A DNA stretch of 64,000 bases from Paracoccus endophyticus (GCF_003286075.1 NZ_QLUV01000001.1:62001-126000), one strand, 5' to 3'; counted from the first letter of the stretch, positions 43,581 through 54,129 are shown. Numbers and translations: made by a program. The notes: generated from the letters alone by a model not told the origin.

Positions 43581-44705
43581 CTAACCCCGGCCCAGCATTG
43601 GCGAGGCGCGGTCCAGCGACAGGTCGGCGTCGGAAAACAGGATGGGCGTGCGGACGCCGGGGACGCCCTCGGGGTCGATCCGCAGCCTGCGGGCGATCAC
43701 CTGCGGGTCCGCGAACACGTCGGCCAGATCGTTGATGGGCCCGGCCGGCACGCCCGCCCGTTCCAGCGCGGCCAGCAGGTCGTCGCGCGCGCGGCCCCGC
43801 GTCACCGCCCCCAGCGCCGCGCTCAGCGCCTCGCGGTTGGCGACGCGCATCGCGTTGGTGGCATAGTCGGGCGCGCCCGCCAGCGCGGGCAGGCCCAGCA
43901 CCTCGCACAGCCGTTGGTATTGCGCGTCGTTGCCGGTGGCGATGATGATCCAGCCGTCGGCGCAGTCGAAGACCGCGTAGGGCACGATGTTGGGATGCGC
44001 GTTGCCCAGCCGGCCGGGCGCTGTGCCGGTCGCCAGATAGTTCATCGCCTGGTTCGCCATCACCGCTGTCGCCACGTCCAGCAGGGCCATGTCCACCTGC
44101 TGGCCGCGCCCGGTCGCCTGCCGCTGGTGCAGCGCGGCCAGGATGCCCACCGCCGCGTAGACGCCGGTGAACAGGTCCACGACCGCGACGCCGACCTTTT
44201 GCGGCTGGCCGGCGGGGTCGCCGGTCACGCTCATCAGGCCGGACATGCCCTGGATGATATAGTCGTACCCCGCCCGGCCCGCATAGGGGCCGGTCTGCCC
44301 GAAGCCGGTGATGGAACAATAGACCAGCCGCGGGTTCAGCGCACACAGCGCAGGCCCGTCCAGCCCATAGCGGACCAGCCCGCCGACCTTGAAGTTCTCG
44401 ATCACCACGTCGGCGCCCGCGGCCAGGTCGCGCACCTGCGCCTGCCCCTCGGGCGTGGCGAAGTCGCACAGGACCGACCGCTTGCCGCGGTTGGTCGCGT
44501 GGAAATAGGCGGCCGCGCGATCGGTCGCGCCGTCGGGGCCGGTGCGCTCGATGAAGGGCGGGCCCCACTGGCGGGTGTCGTCGCCCTGGGGCGATTCGAC
44601 CTTGACGACCTCGGCCCCGAGGTCGGCCAGGATCTGGCCGGCCCAGGGACCGGCCAGGATGCGGGCCAGCTCGACGACCCGCACGCCCGCCAGGGGCGCC
44701 GCCAC
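43581..44705 (-). CDS. CaiB/BaiF family CoA-transferase (class III)
   Basis: A 374-residue class III CoA-transferase that moves CoA between acyl-CoA and a free acid. The N-terminus VRVVELARILAGPWAGQILADLGAEVVKVESPQGDDTR is diagnostic, as are NRGKRSVLCDFATPEGQ, GFGQTGPYAGRAGYDYIIQGMSGLMS and VDMALLDVATAVMANQAMNYL. The catalytic Asp should lie in QVDMALLD. Substrates cannot be assigned. GTG 44705 has GAGG at the dsbA stop just upstream, implying translational coupling with dsbA. It is convergent to lpxK. Confidence 0.9.
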   Translation of the reverse strand: MAAPLAGVRVVELARILAGPWAGQILADLGAEVVKVESPQGDDTRQWGPPFIERTGPDGATDRAAAYFHATNRGKRSVLCDFATPEGQAQVRDLAAGADVVIENFKVGGLVRYGLDGPALCALNPRLVYCSITGFGQTGPYAGRAGYDYIIQGMSGLMSVTGDPAGQPQKVGVAVVDLFTGVYAAVGILAALHQRQATGRGQQVDMALLDVATAVMANQAMNYLATGTAPGRLGNAHPNIVPYAVFDCADGWIIIATGNDAQYQRLCEVLGLPALAGAPDYATNAMRVANREALSAALGAVTRGRARDDLLAALERAGVPAGPINDLADVFADPQVIARRLRIDPEGVPGVRTPILFSDADLSLDRASPMLGRG

Positions 44706-44716
44706 CGGCCCGCGCC

Positions 44717-45445
44717 TCAGTTCGAGGCGGCGGGGGCCGCGGGTGCGGCGGCGCCGGCGGCCGTGGCCTCGGCGTATTTCGCGTCGATCTTGGCCTTCAG
44801 CTGGTCCCAGGGCAGGTTCTGGACCTTTTCGCCGCCGATGATGAACGTCGGCGTGCCCTCGACCCCGTCGGCCACGGCATGGGCCTGGAAGGTGGCGATC
44901 AGGCGCTCGACCTGGGCCTTGTCGGCCCAGCAGGCGTCCATCTGTTCGGGGGTGAATCCCGCCTTGGCGCCGATCTTGCGCAGGTTGGCGGCGTATTCCT
45001 CGCCGGTCTTGGCGTTCAGCCAGGTCTTCTGTTCGTCGAACAGCATGTCCGAGAGGGCATAGTATTTGTCGTCGCCCCCGCAGTGGGCGAGGATGCCCGC
45101 CCACAGGCCGATCTCGTCGAAATAGACGTCGCGCTGGATGAACTTGACCTTGCCGGTGTCGATGTACTCGGACTTGAGCGTGCCGAAGCTGTCGGCGTGG
45201 AACGCCGCGCAGTGCGAGCAGGTGAAGCTGGCGTATTCGATGATCGTCAGCGGCGCGGATTCCTGGCCCAGCACGATGTCGGGCAGCACCGCAGGCGTGG
45301 CGGCGGGGGTCGTGGCGGCGGGGGTCGCGGCGGCCGCGTCCGCGGCCGGTGCGGGCGCGGCGGTCGTCTGCGCGACGGCGGGCAGCGCGCCCATCAGCGC
45401 GGTCAGGGCGGCGGCCGAGGCGAGGCGGCGAAGCGTCAGGGTCAT
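44717..45445 (-). CDS. DsbA-family thiol:disulfide oxidoreductase
   Basis: A 242-residue periplasmic DsbA/BdbD-type protein. Signal peptide: residues 1-25 (RRLASAAALTALMGALPAVAQ). A ~30-residue Ala/Thr/Pro linker precedes the thioredoxin fold. Active site CSHC at 76-79 in EYASFTCSHCAAFH; cis-Pro loop in GVEGTPTFIIGG. An Ala-rich C-terminal tail (ATAAGAAAPAAPAASN) is extra. Most likely a disulfide oxidase partnered by a DsbB elsewhere. The ATG shares a base with the TGA of the DUF721 gene. Confidence 0.9.
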   Translation of the reverse strand: MTLTLRRLASAAALTALMGALPAVAQTTAAPAPAADAAAATPAATTPAATPAVLPDIVLGQESAPLTIIEYASFTCSHCAAFHADSFGTLKSEYIDTGKVKFIQRDVYFDEIGLWAGILAHCGGDDKYYALSDMLFDEQKTWLNAKTGEEYAANLRKIGAKAGFTPEQMDACWADKAQVERLIATFQAHAVADGVEGTPTFIIGGEKVQNLPWDQLKAKIDAKYAEATAAGAAAPAAPAASN

Positions 45446-46008
45446 CAAGTGGCCTTTCGGTCGTTGGCGTCCCGGCGGGACAGCGTGTTCAGCGCCAGCT
45501 GGCGCATGGCCCCGGCAAGCGCCGGATCGGAAAACTGCGCCGCCAGCGCCTCGGCCTGTTGCAGCCGTTCGGGGCTGGGGGCGGCGGTGCGGCGGGTGGC
45601 GGGGGCAGGATCGAAGCGGGCCTGCCCCTCGGCAAAGCCGACGGCGGCCGTCTGGGTCAGCACGATGCGCGCGACGGCGTTGAAGCCGTAGCAGGCGTTC
45701 ACCCGTTCGCGGATGCGCGGCAGGTCCATCTGGACCAGCGGCGCCTGCGCGCCGGTGGTCAGCAGCGTCAGCGTCGCGCCCATGCCCTTGCCGTGGCTGA
45801 CCTTGACCGGGCGGGTGCGGGCGGCCGTCTCCTCGCCCACGATCTCGGTCCAGTGGGTCAGCAGCCGGGCGACCGCGAAGCCGCGCTTTTCCGCGCCGCG
45901 CCGGATGTCGGGGGCGACCAGCAGGGCCGCGGCCTCGAAGCCGCGCATCCGGCGGCGGGCCGGGCGGTCGGCGGCGGCGGTCGGCGTCTGGGGGGCGGCG
46001 CGGGCCAT
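45445..46008 (-). CDS. DUF721/DciA-like protein
   Basis: A 187-residue DUF721 protein. DciA members load the replicative helicase DnaB in bacteria without DnaC. Conserved core: GFEAAALLVAPDIRRGAEKRGFAVARLLTHWTEIVGEETAARTRPVKVS and RERVNACYGFNAVARIVLTQT. The C-terminal ~60 residues (after RTAAPSPERLQQAEALAAQFSDPALAGAMRQLALNTL) form a likely helical arm. It is divergent from mutY, 90 bp apart, and overlaps dsbA downstream; this neighbourhood is conserved in Rhodobacterales. Confidence 0.85.
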   Translation of the reverse strand: MARAAPQTPTAAADRPARRRMRGFEAAALLVAPDIRRGAEKRGFAVARLLTHWTEIVGEETAARTRPVKVSHGKGMGATLTLLTTGAQAPLVQMDLPRIRERVNACYGFNAVARIVLTQTAAVGFAEGQARFDPAPATRRTAAPSPERLQQAEALAAQFSDPALAGAMRQLALNTLSRRDANDRKAT

Positions 46009-46098
46009 GGGGATCCGGTGTCGGGGCGGGGTCAGGCAGGGCTGGTCAGGACCCGCACACTCTGGACCGGCGCGGCCGGGGATGCCAGACCGGCACCC

Positions 46099-47253
46099 AT
46101 GACGGATCGTGAAAGTTTGCGTGACATTCAAGCGGGCGGCGGCGGGCTGACCGGCGACGGGCAGGCTGTGGGCGGACAGGCTGCGGGCGGACAGACCAGC
46201 GGCGGGATGGCCGGCGGCGAGGCCGACACCGGCGGCCCGGCCGCCGCGGGCGCGGCGGGCGAGGTCGCGCCGCGCCTGCTGTCCTGGTACGACCGCCACG
46301 CCCGCGCGCTGCCCTGGCGGGTGCCGCCGGGCGGGGGGGCGGCCGATCCCTATCGCGTGTGGCTGTCGGAAATCATGCTGCAACAGACCACGGTGGCGGC
46401 GGTCAAGGGCTACTTCGACCGGTTCACCCGGCTTTGGCCCACGGTGCAGGCGCTGGCCGCGGCGGACGAGGCGCAGGTGATGGCCGAATGGGCCGGGCTT
46501 GGCTATTACGCCCGCGCCCGCAACCTGATCGCCTGCGCGCGGCTGGTCGCGGCGGCGGGCGGGTTTCCCGACACGCGCGCGGACCTGGTCGCGCTGCCGG
46601 GCATCGGCGCCTACACCTCGGCCGCGATCGCCGCCATCGCCTTTGGCCGCGCCGAGACGGTGGTGGACGGCAACGTGGAACGCGTGGTGGCGCGGCTGTT
46701 CGCGGTGCAGACCCCGCTGCCCGCGGCGCGGCGCGACCTGACCGCGCTCGCCTCGACCCTGACCCCCGACGCGCGGCCGGGGGATTTCGCGCAGGCGATG
46801 ATGGACTTGGGGGCGACGATCTGCACGCCCCGCAACCCCGCCTGCGCGCTCTGCCCGCTGATGGATCTGTGCGCGGCCCGCGCGGCGGGTCTTGCGGCCG
46901 ACCTGCCCCGCCGCGCCCCAAAGGCGGCGCGCCCGGTCCGCACCGGCACGGTCTGGGTGGCGCTGGACGACGCCGGCGTGCTGGTCGAGACGCGCCCCGC
47001 GCGCGGGCTGCTGGGGGGCACGCTGGCCTTTCCCTCGACCGGGTGGGACGGCAGCGACCAGTCCCCGCCGCAGGACGGCGACTGGGATGTCGCGGGCGAG
47101 GTGCGCCATGTCCTGACCCATTTCGAGGCGCGGCTGACGGTGCTGCGCGCCCCCTTGGGCAACCCGTCGCGGGGCGAGGTGGCGGCGCGGGCCGGGTTCG
47201 ACGCGACCGCGCTGCCGGGCCTGATGCGCAAGGCGTGGGCGCTGGTGCGCTGA
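46099..47253 (+). CDS. mutY: A/G-specific adenine DNA glycosylase MutY
   Basis: MutY removes adenine mispaired with 8-oxoguanine. Catalytic Glu91 is in WLSEIMLQQTTVAAV; helix-hairpin-helix VALPGIGAYTSAAIAAIAFG with catalytic Asp in VVDGNVERVVARLF; 4Fe-4S cysteines in CTPRNPACALCPLMDLC. The C-terminal NUDIX-like domain recognises 8-oxoG. From ATG 46099 the protein is 384 residues and has an unusual ~45-residue Gly/Ala-rich N-terminus (GGQAVGGQAAGGQTSGG) before the normal start at about VAPRLLSWYDRHARALPW; a later start is possible but no good start codon or ribosome-binding site marks it. Confidence 0.93.
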   Translation: MTDRESLRDIQAGGGGLTGDGQAVGGQAAGGQTSGGMAGGEADTGGPAAAGAAGEVAPRLLSWYDRHARALPWRVPPGGGAADPYRVWLSEIMLQQTTVAAVKGYFDRFTRLWPTVQALAAADEAQVMAEWAGLGYYARARNLIACARLVAAAGGFPDTRADLVALPGIGAYTSAAIAAIAFGRAETVVDGNVERVVARLFAVQTPLPAARRDLTALASTLTPDARPGDFAQAMMDLGATICTPRNPACALCPLMDLCAARAAGLAADLPRRAPKAARPVRTGTVWVALDDAGVLVETRPARGLLGGTLAFPSTGWDGSDQSPPQDGDWDVAGEVRHVLTHFEARLTVLRAPLGNPSRGEVAARAGFDATALPGLMRKAWALVR

Positions 47254-47355
47254 TCGGCCGCAGGCCGCGTCACGCCATCGTCATGCAAGATGCCCTATGC
47301 CGTGAACGGGCCGCCTGCCGTGCCGGGCGGGCCGCAACCGCAGCAGGAGCGCATG

Positions 47356-48432
47356 ATGACCACGATGAAAGCCGCCGTCTTCGTCGACAAGGGACGGATC
47401 GTCCTGGACGAAAAGCCGGTCCCCTCGCCCGGTCCGCTGGACGCGGTGATCCGCATCACCACCACCACCATCTGCGGCACCGACGTGCACATCATGAAGG
47501 GCGAATACCCCGTCGAGCGCGGCCTGACGATCGGGCACGAGCCGGTGGGCATCATCGAAAAGCTCGGCGCGGCAGTGCGCGGGTTCCGGGAAGGCCAGCG
47601 TGTCATCGCGGGCGCGATCACGCCCTCGGGCTATTCCAACGCCTGCCTGTGCGGCCAGTGCTCGCAGGACGGGCCCGACACAAGCCACGGGTTCAAGGCG
47701 ATGGGCGGCTGGCGGTTCGGCAACACCATCGACGGCGCACAGGCGGAATACCTGCTGGTGCCCGACGCGATGGCGAACCTGTCGCCGATCCCTGACGGGC
47801 TGAGCGACGAACAGGTGCTGATGTGCCCCGACATCATGTCCACCGGGTTCGCGGGGGCCGAGAACGGCCGCGTGCGGATCGGCGACACCGTCGCGGTCTT
47901 TGCCCAGGGACCGATCGGCCTGTGCGCCACCGCCGGCGCCAAGCTGATGGGCGCCACGCGGATCATCACTGTGGACAGCGTGCCCGCGCGCATGGCGATG
48001 TCGCGCCGCATGGGGGCCGACGACGTGATCGACCATACCGCCGGCGACCCGGTCGAGCGGATCATGGAGCTGACCGACGGCCGCGGCGTCGATGTCGCGA
48101 TCGAGGCGCTGGGCACGCAGACGACCTTTGAATCCTGCCTGCGCGTGCTGCGCCCCGGCGGCACGCTGTCGTCGCTGGGCGTCTATTCGGGCGACCTGAC
48201 GATCCCGGTGGGCGCGTTCTCGGCGGGCCTGGGGGACAACAGCATCGTCACGGCGCTGTGCCCCGGCGGCAAGGAACGGATGCGTCGCCTGATGTCGGTG
48301 ATCCAGTCGGGCCGGGTCGATCTGGACGCGATGGTGACGCACCGCTTCACGCTGGACCAGATCGAGGAGGCCTATGACCTTTTTGCCAACCAGCGCGACG
48401 GCGTGCTGAAGGTCGCGATCACCCCGAACTGA
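47356..48432 (+). CDS. Zinc-dependent alcohol dehydrogenase (secondary-alcohol type)
   Basis: A 358-residue medium-chain dehydrogenase. Catalytic zinc ligands: Cys in TTTICGTDVHIMKG and His-Glu in LTIGHEPVGIIEK, then Asp in CPDIMSTGF. The four-Cys structural zinc site is incomplete (NACLCGQCSQDG has three Cys), as in secondary alcohol dehydrogenases of the Clostridium/Thermoanaerobacter type, to which the segments GFKAMGGWRFGNTIDGAQAEY and VTALCPGGKERMRRLM are similar. Rossmann motif FAQGPIGLCATAGAKLMGA. Substrate not assignable. ATG 47356 has AGGAG 6 nt upstream; ATGs at 47353 and 47365 are alternatives. Confidence 0.87.
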   Translation: MTTMKAAVFVDKGRIVLDEKPVPSPGPLDAVIRITTTTICGTDVHIMKGEYPVERGLTIGHEPVGIIEKLGAAVRGFREGQRVIAGAITPSGYSNACLCGQCSQDGPDTSHGFKAMGGWRFGNTIDGAQAEYLLVPDAMANLSPIPDGLSDEQVLMCPDIMSTGFAGAENGRVRIGDTVAVFAQGPIGLCATAGAKLMGATRIITVDSVPARMAMSRRMGADDVIDHTAGDPVERIMELTDGRGVDVAIEALGTQTTFESCLRVLRPGGTLSSLGVYSGDLTIPVGAFSAGLGDNSIVTALCPGGKERMRRLMSVIQSGRVDLDAMVTHRFTLDQIEEAYDLFANQRDGVLKVAITPN

Positions 48433-48540
48433 CCCGCGCAGACGGGACATGGCAGACGGGGCGAGGCAGGCGGCGCAAGGGGCGTCGCCCGTCACCGCGG
48501 CCAGCAGACCATCGGGGGCCGCGCCCGCTCTGCGCGCTTG

Positions 48541-48564
48541 CCCCGCACCGGCTCGGGTGCGGGG
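48541..48564. terminator. Hairpin between convergent alcohol dehydrogenase and argF genes
   Basis: 9-bp inverted repeat CCCCGCACC/GGTGCGGGG with a 6-base loop in the 155-bp gap between two convergent stops. No T-tract; possible bidirectional or rho-assisted end. Confidence 0.4.
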
Positions 48565-48587
48565 GGACGGCGCACCGTGGGACACGC

Positions 48588-49514
48588 TCAGACGCCGAGG
48601 CACCAGCGCATCACCGCCTTTTGCGCGTGCAGGCGGTTCTCGGCCTCGTCCCAGACCACGCTGTGCGGGCCGTCCATGACGGCCGACGTCACCTCGTCCT
48701 CGCGGTGGGCGGGCAGGCAGTGCATGAACAGCGCGTCGGGCTTGGCGCGCGCCATCAGCTCCTCATTGACCTGATAGCCGCGCAGCATGTTGTGGCGACG
48801 CTCCTTGGCGGACTGCGGGTCGTGCATGCTGACCCAGGTGTCGGCAAAGACCAGATCGGCCCCCTGCACGGCGCGGGCCGGGTCGCGCTCGATCGCGACG
48901 CCCACCCCCTGGGCGCGGGCGAACTCCAGCGCCTCGCGCTCCGGGTCCAGCGGCGGCGGGCCGGTGAAGGTGAAGTCGAAGCCGAACTGCCCGGCCGCGT
49001 GGATCACGCTGGCGCAGACATTGTTGCCGTCGCCGACCCAGACCACCTTGCGCCCGGCGATGGGGCCGCGGTGTTCCTCGAACGTCATCACGTCGGCCAT
49101 GATCTGGCAGGGGTGGGTGCGGTTCGTCAGGCCGTTGATGACCGGGACGGTGGCGTATTCCGCCATCTCGAGCAGCGTCGCCTCCTCGAAGGTGCGGATC
49201 ATGATGAGGTCCACATAGCGCGACAGGACGCGGGCCGTGTCGGCGATGGTCTCGCCGTGGCCCAGCTGCATCTCCTGCCCCGACAGCACCATCGTCTGCC
49301 CGCCCATCTGCCGCACGCCCAGGTCAAAGCTGACGCGGGTGCGCGTGGACGGCTTTTCGAAGATCAGCGCGACCATGCGGTTCTTCAGCGGCTGTTCGGC
49401 ATCGGGCGTGCCCTTGGTCGCGCCGTTGCGCGCGTCCTTCATGGCGCGCGCGCCGTCGATGATGGCCCGCAGGTCGGTTTTCGGCGTGGTGTGGATGTCG
49501 AGGAAACTGTTCAT
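48588..49514 (-). CDS. argF: Ornithine carbamoyltransferase
   Basis: OTCase makes citrulline from ornithine and carbamoyl phosphate. Carbamoyl-phosphate motif [12 protein letters not shown] (STRTR at 56-60), [39 protein letters not shown] (ornithine SMG loop variant) and [11 protein letters not shown] are present. Length 308 residues is typical of the anabolic enzyme. ATG 49514 matches the family start MNSFLDI. Next upstream on the same strand is arginase, 330 bp away, so separate transcripts are likely. Confidence 0.96.
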   Translation of the reverse strand: MNSFLDIHTTPKTDLRAIIDGARAMKDARNGATKGTPDAEQPLKNRMVALIFEKPSTRTRVSFDLGVRQMGGQTMVLSGQEMQLGHGETIADTARVLSRYVDLIMIRTFEEATLLEMAEYATVPVINGLTNRTHPCQIMADVMTFEEHRGPIAGRKVVWVGDGNNVCASVIHAAGQFGFDFTFTGPPPLDPEREALEFARAQGVGVAIERDPARAVQGADLVFADTWVSMHDPQSAKERRHNMLRGYQVNEELMARAKPDALFMHCLPAHREDEVTSAVMDGPHSVVWDEAENRLHAQKAVMRWCLGV

Positions 49515-49843
49515 GATCTGCCTGTGGTGTCGCGTCCGGGGATGAGGGGGGTCGATCCGCTCAGGCTCGTCGATGCGCGCGCGTGCCGCGTTCGGCCGCA
49601 CAGGGTGCCAGCGACAGGGTCAGGGGTCCGGGTCGTGCAAGCGTCACCATGATCGCGGCACTTGACCGGGCCGCGCCCGCCGGGTCAACCCCCCTGGCGG
49701 CAGGACGGCGGGCCGTCGGGCCAGCCCGCGAGGGACTGGCCCTTGCCCGCAGTGAGACCAAGCACCCTGAGCAAGAGTGTCATGGAACAATCGACCAATC
49801 GTTTCCGACACAGACTGTCTAAAAAGCCCGCCAGTCTTGCCGC
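49515..49843. other. Gap between arginase and argF
   Basis: About 330 bp without a gene. The stretch 49770-49830 is locally AT-richer and could hold the argF promoter (minus strand) and the arginase 3' end. An AGACTG/CAGTCT inverted repeat with internal T-run lies just after the arginase stop (about 49815-49838), but it is not a convincing terminator. Confidence 0.4.
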
Positions 49844-50764
49844 TCACCCCGACCGCGTGGGCCGGTCGAACACCTTGCGGCCCATCAGGCTGCCGACCAG
49901 ATCGACCATCATCCGCGCGGTGCGGCCCTTTTCGTCCAGGAACGGGTTCAGCTCGACCAGATCCAGCGAGGTCATCAGCCCGCTTTCGTGGATCAGCTCG
50001 CACACCAGATGCGCCTCGCGGAAGGTGGCGCCGCCGGGAACCGTGGTGCCGACCGCCGGCGCGACCGAGGGGTCGAGGAAGTCCACGTCCAGGCTGACGT
50101 GCAGCATCCCCCCCGCCGCCCGCACCGTGTCCAGGAACGCGCGCATGGGCACGGCAAAGCCGAACTCGTCCAGCACCCGCATGTCGTTGACGACGATGTC
50201 GGTCGCCTCCAGCGCGGCATGCTCGGCCGGATCGACGCTGCGGATGCCGAACAGGCAGATGTTGGCCTCGGGGACCGGGGCGGGAAACGGCGGAAACGCG
50301 TCGAACCCCGCCCGCCCCGCCAGATAGCCGACGGGCGTTCCGTGCAGATTGCCCGATTCGGTCGTCTCGACGCTGTGGATGTCGGAATGGGCGTCCAGCC
50401 ACAGCACGAACAGCGGACGCCCGGCCTGCGCCGCATGTGCCGCCGCCGCCGCGGTCGAGCCCAGCGACAGCGAATGATCGCCCCCCAGAAAGATCGGCAG
50501 GCCCCGCGCCAGCGCGGCGCGCCCCTCGCCCGCCAGCGCGCGCGTCCAGCCCAGCACCTCGGGCAGGTGATGCACGCGGGCGTTGACGCTGGCCTCGGAC
50601 CCGAGCGGGCCGGGGTCCAGATCGCCCAGGTCCTCGACCGTGTGGCCCAGCGCCGCCAGCGTCTGCGGCAGGCGCGCCACGCGATAGGCCGCCGGTCCCA
50701 TCAGGCAGCCGGGCCGCTGCTGGCCGCTGTCAACCGGCGCGCCGATCAAGATGCAATGGGTCAT
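49844..50764 (-). CDS. rocF: Arginase
   Basis: Arginase hydrolyses arginine to ornithine and urea. Binuclear manganese ligands are visible: FLGGDHSLSLG, LWLDAHSDIH and SLDVDFLDPSVAP (His and Asp ligands), then SLDLVELNPFLDEKGRTA (Glu). The 306-residue length is typical. The start MTHCILIGAPVDSGQQRPGC is standard, with GCAGGAGGACCACC just upstream. It begins 17 bp downstream of the tRNA-Leu 3' end on the same strand. Confidence 0.95.
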   Translation of the reverse strand: MTHCILIGAPVDSGQQRPGCLMGPAAYRVARLPQTLAALGHTVEDLGDLDPGPLGSEASVNARVHHLPEVLGWTRALAGEGRAALARGLPIFLGGDHSLSLGSTAAAAAHAAQAGRPLFVLWLDAHSDIHSVETTESGNLHGTPVGYLAGRAGFDAFPPFPAPVPEANICLFGIRSVDPAEHAALEATDIVVNDMRVLDEFGFAVPMRAFLDTVRAAGGMLHVSLDVDFLDPSVAPAVGTTVPGGATFREAHLVCELIHESGLMTSLDLVELNPFLDEKGRTARMMVDLVGSLMGRKVFDRPTRSG

Positions 50765-50781
50765 GGTGGTCCTCCTGCGGG

Positions 50782-50866
50782 TGGTGCGGGCGGCGGGACT
50801 TGAACCCGCACGGCCTGCGGCCCAGGGAGTTTAAGTCCCATGCGTCTACCGTTCCGCCACGCCCGC
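50782..50866 (-). tRNA. tRNA-Leu (anticodon UAA)
   Basis: An 85-nt class II tRNA. Acceptor arms GCGGGCG and CGCCCGC pair perfectly; the anticodon stem GGGA/TCCC encloses loop C-T-TAA-A-C, giving anticodon UAA. A long variable arm follows (GGGCCGCAGGCC region), the T-arm contains GGTTCAAGTCC, and CCA is encoded (50782-50784). All support leucine identity. Confidence 0.95.
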
Positions 50867-50994
50867 GCCGCGTCAGGGGTAAGCGGCGGCGGGCGGCGCG
50901 GCAAGCCCCCCGTTGTCCCGGCGCGGCGGCGCCCCTGCGTGATGCGGCACCGGCGCCGGTTCCCCTGCCCGCGGCAAGGCGCTAGAACGCCGCC

Positions 50995-52116
50995 ATGACG
51001 CTGCGGTCCGCCCTGCCCTTCTGGATGTCGCTGGCGCTGGTGCCGCTGGCGGTGCTGGCCGCCCTGCGCGGCGGCTGGTGGTGGGCGCTGATGCCCGCCT
51101 GTGCGTGGTACCTCGTCACCGCGCTGGACGCGCTGCTGGGCCTGAATACCGACAACCCCAACCCCGACACGCCCACCGCGCAGCTGCGCTGGCACCGCGC
51201 GATCACCGTGATCTGGGGTCCCGTGCAGGCGGCGGTGCTGTTCTGGGCGATCTGGTACGCCACCCGCGCGCCGCATCTGGGCGGCTGGGAAACGCTGGGG
51301 CTGTTTTTCGGCCTGGGGGTGATGTCGGGCACCATCGGCATGGTTTATGCCCACGAGCTGCTGCACCAGAAACCCGCGTGGGAGCGGGCGCTCGGCGACC
51401 TGCTGCTGGCCATGACGCTGTATTCGCATTTCCGGACCGAGCATCTGCTGGTCCATCACGCCTGGGTGGCGACCCCGCGCGACGCGGTCTCGGCGCGCTA
51501 CAACGAGGGGTTCTTCCGCTATTTCGCGCGGGTTCTGGCGGACTGCCCGCGATCGGCGTGGCGCGCGGAAACCCGGCTGCTGGCGCGCGCCGGGCGGCCC
51601 TGGTGGGACCGGCGCAACCCGTTCTGGCGCTACGGCGCGCTGCAGGGCGCGATGCTGGCGCTGGCCGCGGGCTTGGGCGGCTGGCTGGGGGTGGCGTTGT
51701 TCGTGTTCCAGGCCTTCGTCGCCGTCTGGCAGCTGGAACTGACGAACTATGTCGAGCATTATGGCCTGACGCGGCGGCACCTTGGCGGGGGGCGGTACGA
51801 ACACGTCCTGCCGCGGCACAGCTGGAACGCGGGCCACAGGGCGTCGAACTGGCTGCTGATCAACCTGCAACGCCATTCGGACCACCACTACAAGCCCGAC
51901 CGCCGGTTTCCGCTGCTGCAGACCTATGGCGCCGACCAGGCCCCGCAACTGCCGCAGGGCTATCCGGCGATGACCTTCGTGGCGATGGTGCCGCCCCTGT
52001 GGCGGCGGCGGATGAACCCGCGCGTACGGGCCTGGCGGCGGCAGTTCTATCCCGACATCGCGGACTGGGGCCCCTATAACCGCGGCGAGAACCCGGTGCC
52101 GCGCAAGGCGCTGTAG
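50995..52116 (+). CDS. alkB: Alkane 1-monooxygenase (AlkB-type integral membrane diiron hydroxylase)
   Basis: A 373-residue membrane diiron oxygenase that hydroxylates the terminal carbon of alkanes or fatty chains. Histidine boxes: YAHELLHQ, RTEHLLVHH and LQRHSDHH, plus the AlkB signature NYVEHYGL. Four to six membrane helices are evident (e.g. LPFWMSLALVPLAVLAAL, GPVQAAVLFWAIWYA, AMLALAAGLGGWLGVALFVF). Electron partners (rubredoxin, reductase) are not adjacent. Some close relatives act on other hydrophobic substrates, so substrate is uncertain. Confidence 0.92.
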   Translation: MTLRSALPFWMSLALVPLAVLAALRGGWWWALMPACAWYLVTALDALLGLNTDNPNPDTPTAQLRWHRAITVIWGPVQAAVLFWAIWYATRAPHLGGWETLGLFFGLGVMSGTIGMVYAHELLHQKPAWERALGDLLLAMTLYSHFRTEHLLVHHAWVATPRDAVSARYNEGFFRYFARVLADCPRSAWRAETRLLARAGRPWWDRRNPFWRYGALQGAMLALAAGLGGWLGVALFVFQAFVAVWQLELTNYVEHYGLTRRHLGGGRYEHVLPRHSWNAGHRASNWLLINLQRHSDHHYKPDRRFPLLQTYGADQAPQLPQGYPAMTFVAMVPPLWRRRMNPRVRAWRRQFYPDIADWGPYNRGENPVPRKAL

Positions 52117-52216
52117 CCATAAGAATGCCCCGCGCAGGCAGACCCGGCGGGGCAAGTTCGCGCCCCGGGCGGCCGGGGCTTGCCCCCGCGCGCCCGAGAC
52201 ACCGGCAAAGCGGTCG

Positions 52217-53420
<1,204 letters not shown>

Positions 53421-53433
53421 ATACTATTTTGAA

Positions 53434-54129
53434 TCAGCCGTTTAGGTTTAGCTGTGGACACAATATCTTGTTGATGGACGGAAATCCCCGCCTATGGAGG
53501 GGAGTGACGCCCCGTTCCACCAGCGCCCGTTTGTGCGCGGCGGTGGGATAGCCCATGTTTTTCTCCCACCCATAGCCGGGATGCTGTTGCGCCAGATCCA
53601 TCATGATGCGGTCGCGCGTCACCTTGGCGACGATGCTGGCGGCGGCGATCGACAGGCTGATCGCATCGCCGCCCACGATGGCGCGCGCCGGGCGGTCGAG
53701 GCCGGGGGGAATGCGGTTGCCGTCCACCAGCACGACGCAGGGCGGCCGGCGCAGGGCGGCCACGGCGCGGCGCATCGCCAGATGCGCGGCGTGATGGATG
53801 TTCAGCGCCTCGATCTCCTCGACGCTGGCGTGGCCGACGGCCCAGTCGGCGCAGACCATGATCCGCGCGGCCAGCCGGTCGCGGGCGGCCGGGCTCAGCT
53901 TCTTGGAATCGTCCAGGCCCCGCGGGATGCCGCGCGCGGGCAGGATCACCGCCGCCGCCGTGACCGGCCCGGCCAGCGGGCCGCGCCCGACCTCGTCCAC
54001 GCCGCAGACCAGCGTCGCCCCCTCGGCCCAGCAGGATTTCTCGTGGTGCAGGGTGGGACGCCGGGCGCGCGACCGCCGCGGCGCGCGCCCCGGGGCCGGC
54101 GGCAGGGTGTCGGGAAACAGGTCCGTCAT
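53434..54129 (-). CDS. rnhB: Ribonuclease HII
   Basis: RNase HII removes ribonucleotides from DNA and RNA:DNA hybrids. The DEDD residues are in LVCGVDEVGRGPLAGPV, VLVDGNRIPPGL and ISLSIAAASIVAKVTRDRIM. YGWEKNMGYPTAAHKRAL and GVTPLHRRGFPS follow. The 231-residue protein has a ~30-residue basic N-terminal extension (PGRAPRRSRARRPT). Its ATG overlaps the allA stop (ATGA). In alphaproteobacteria rnhB commonly lies next to ccrM, as here. Confidence 0.96.
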   Translation of the reverse strand: MTDLFPDTLPPAPGRAPRRSRARRPTLHHEKSCWAEGATLVCGVDEVGRGPLAGPVTAAAVILPARGIPRGLDDSKKLSPAARDRLAARIMVCADWAVGHASVEEIEALNIHHAAHLAMRRAVAALRRPPCVVLVDGNRIPPGLDRPARAIVGGDAISLSIAAASIVAKVTRDRIMMDLAQQHPGYGWEKNMGYPTAAHKRALVERGVTPLHRRGFPSINKILCPQLNLNG

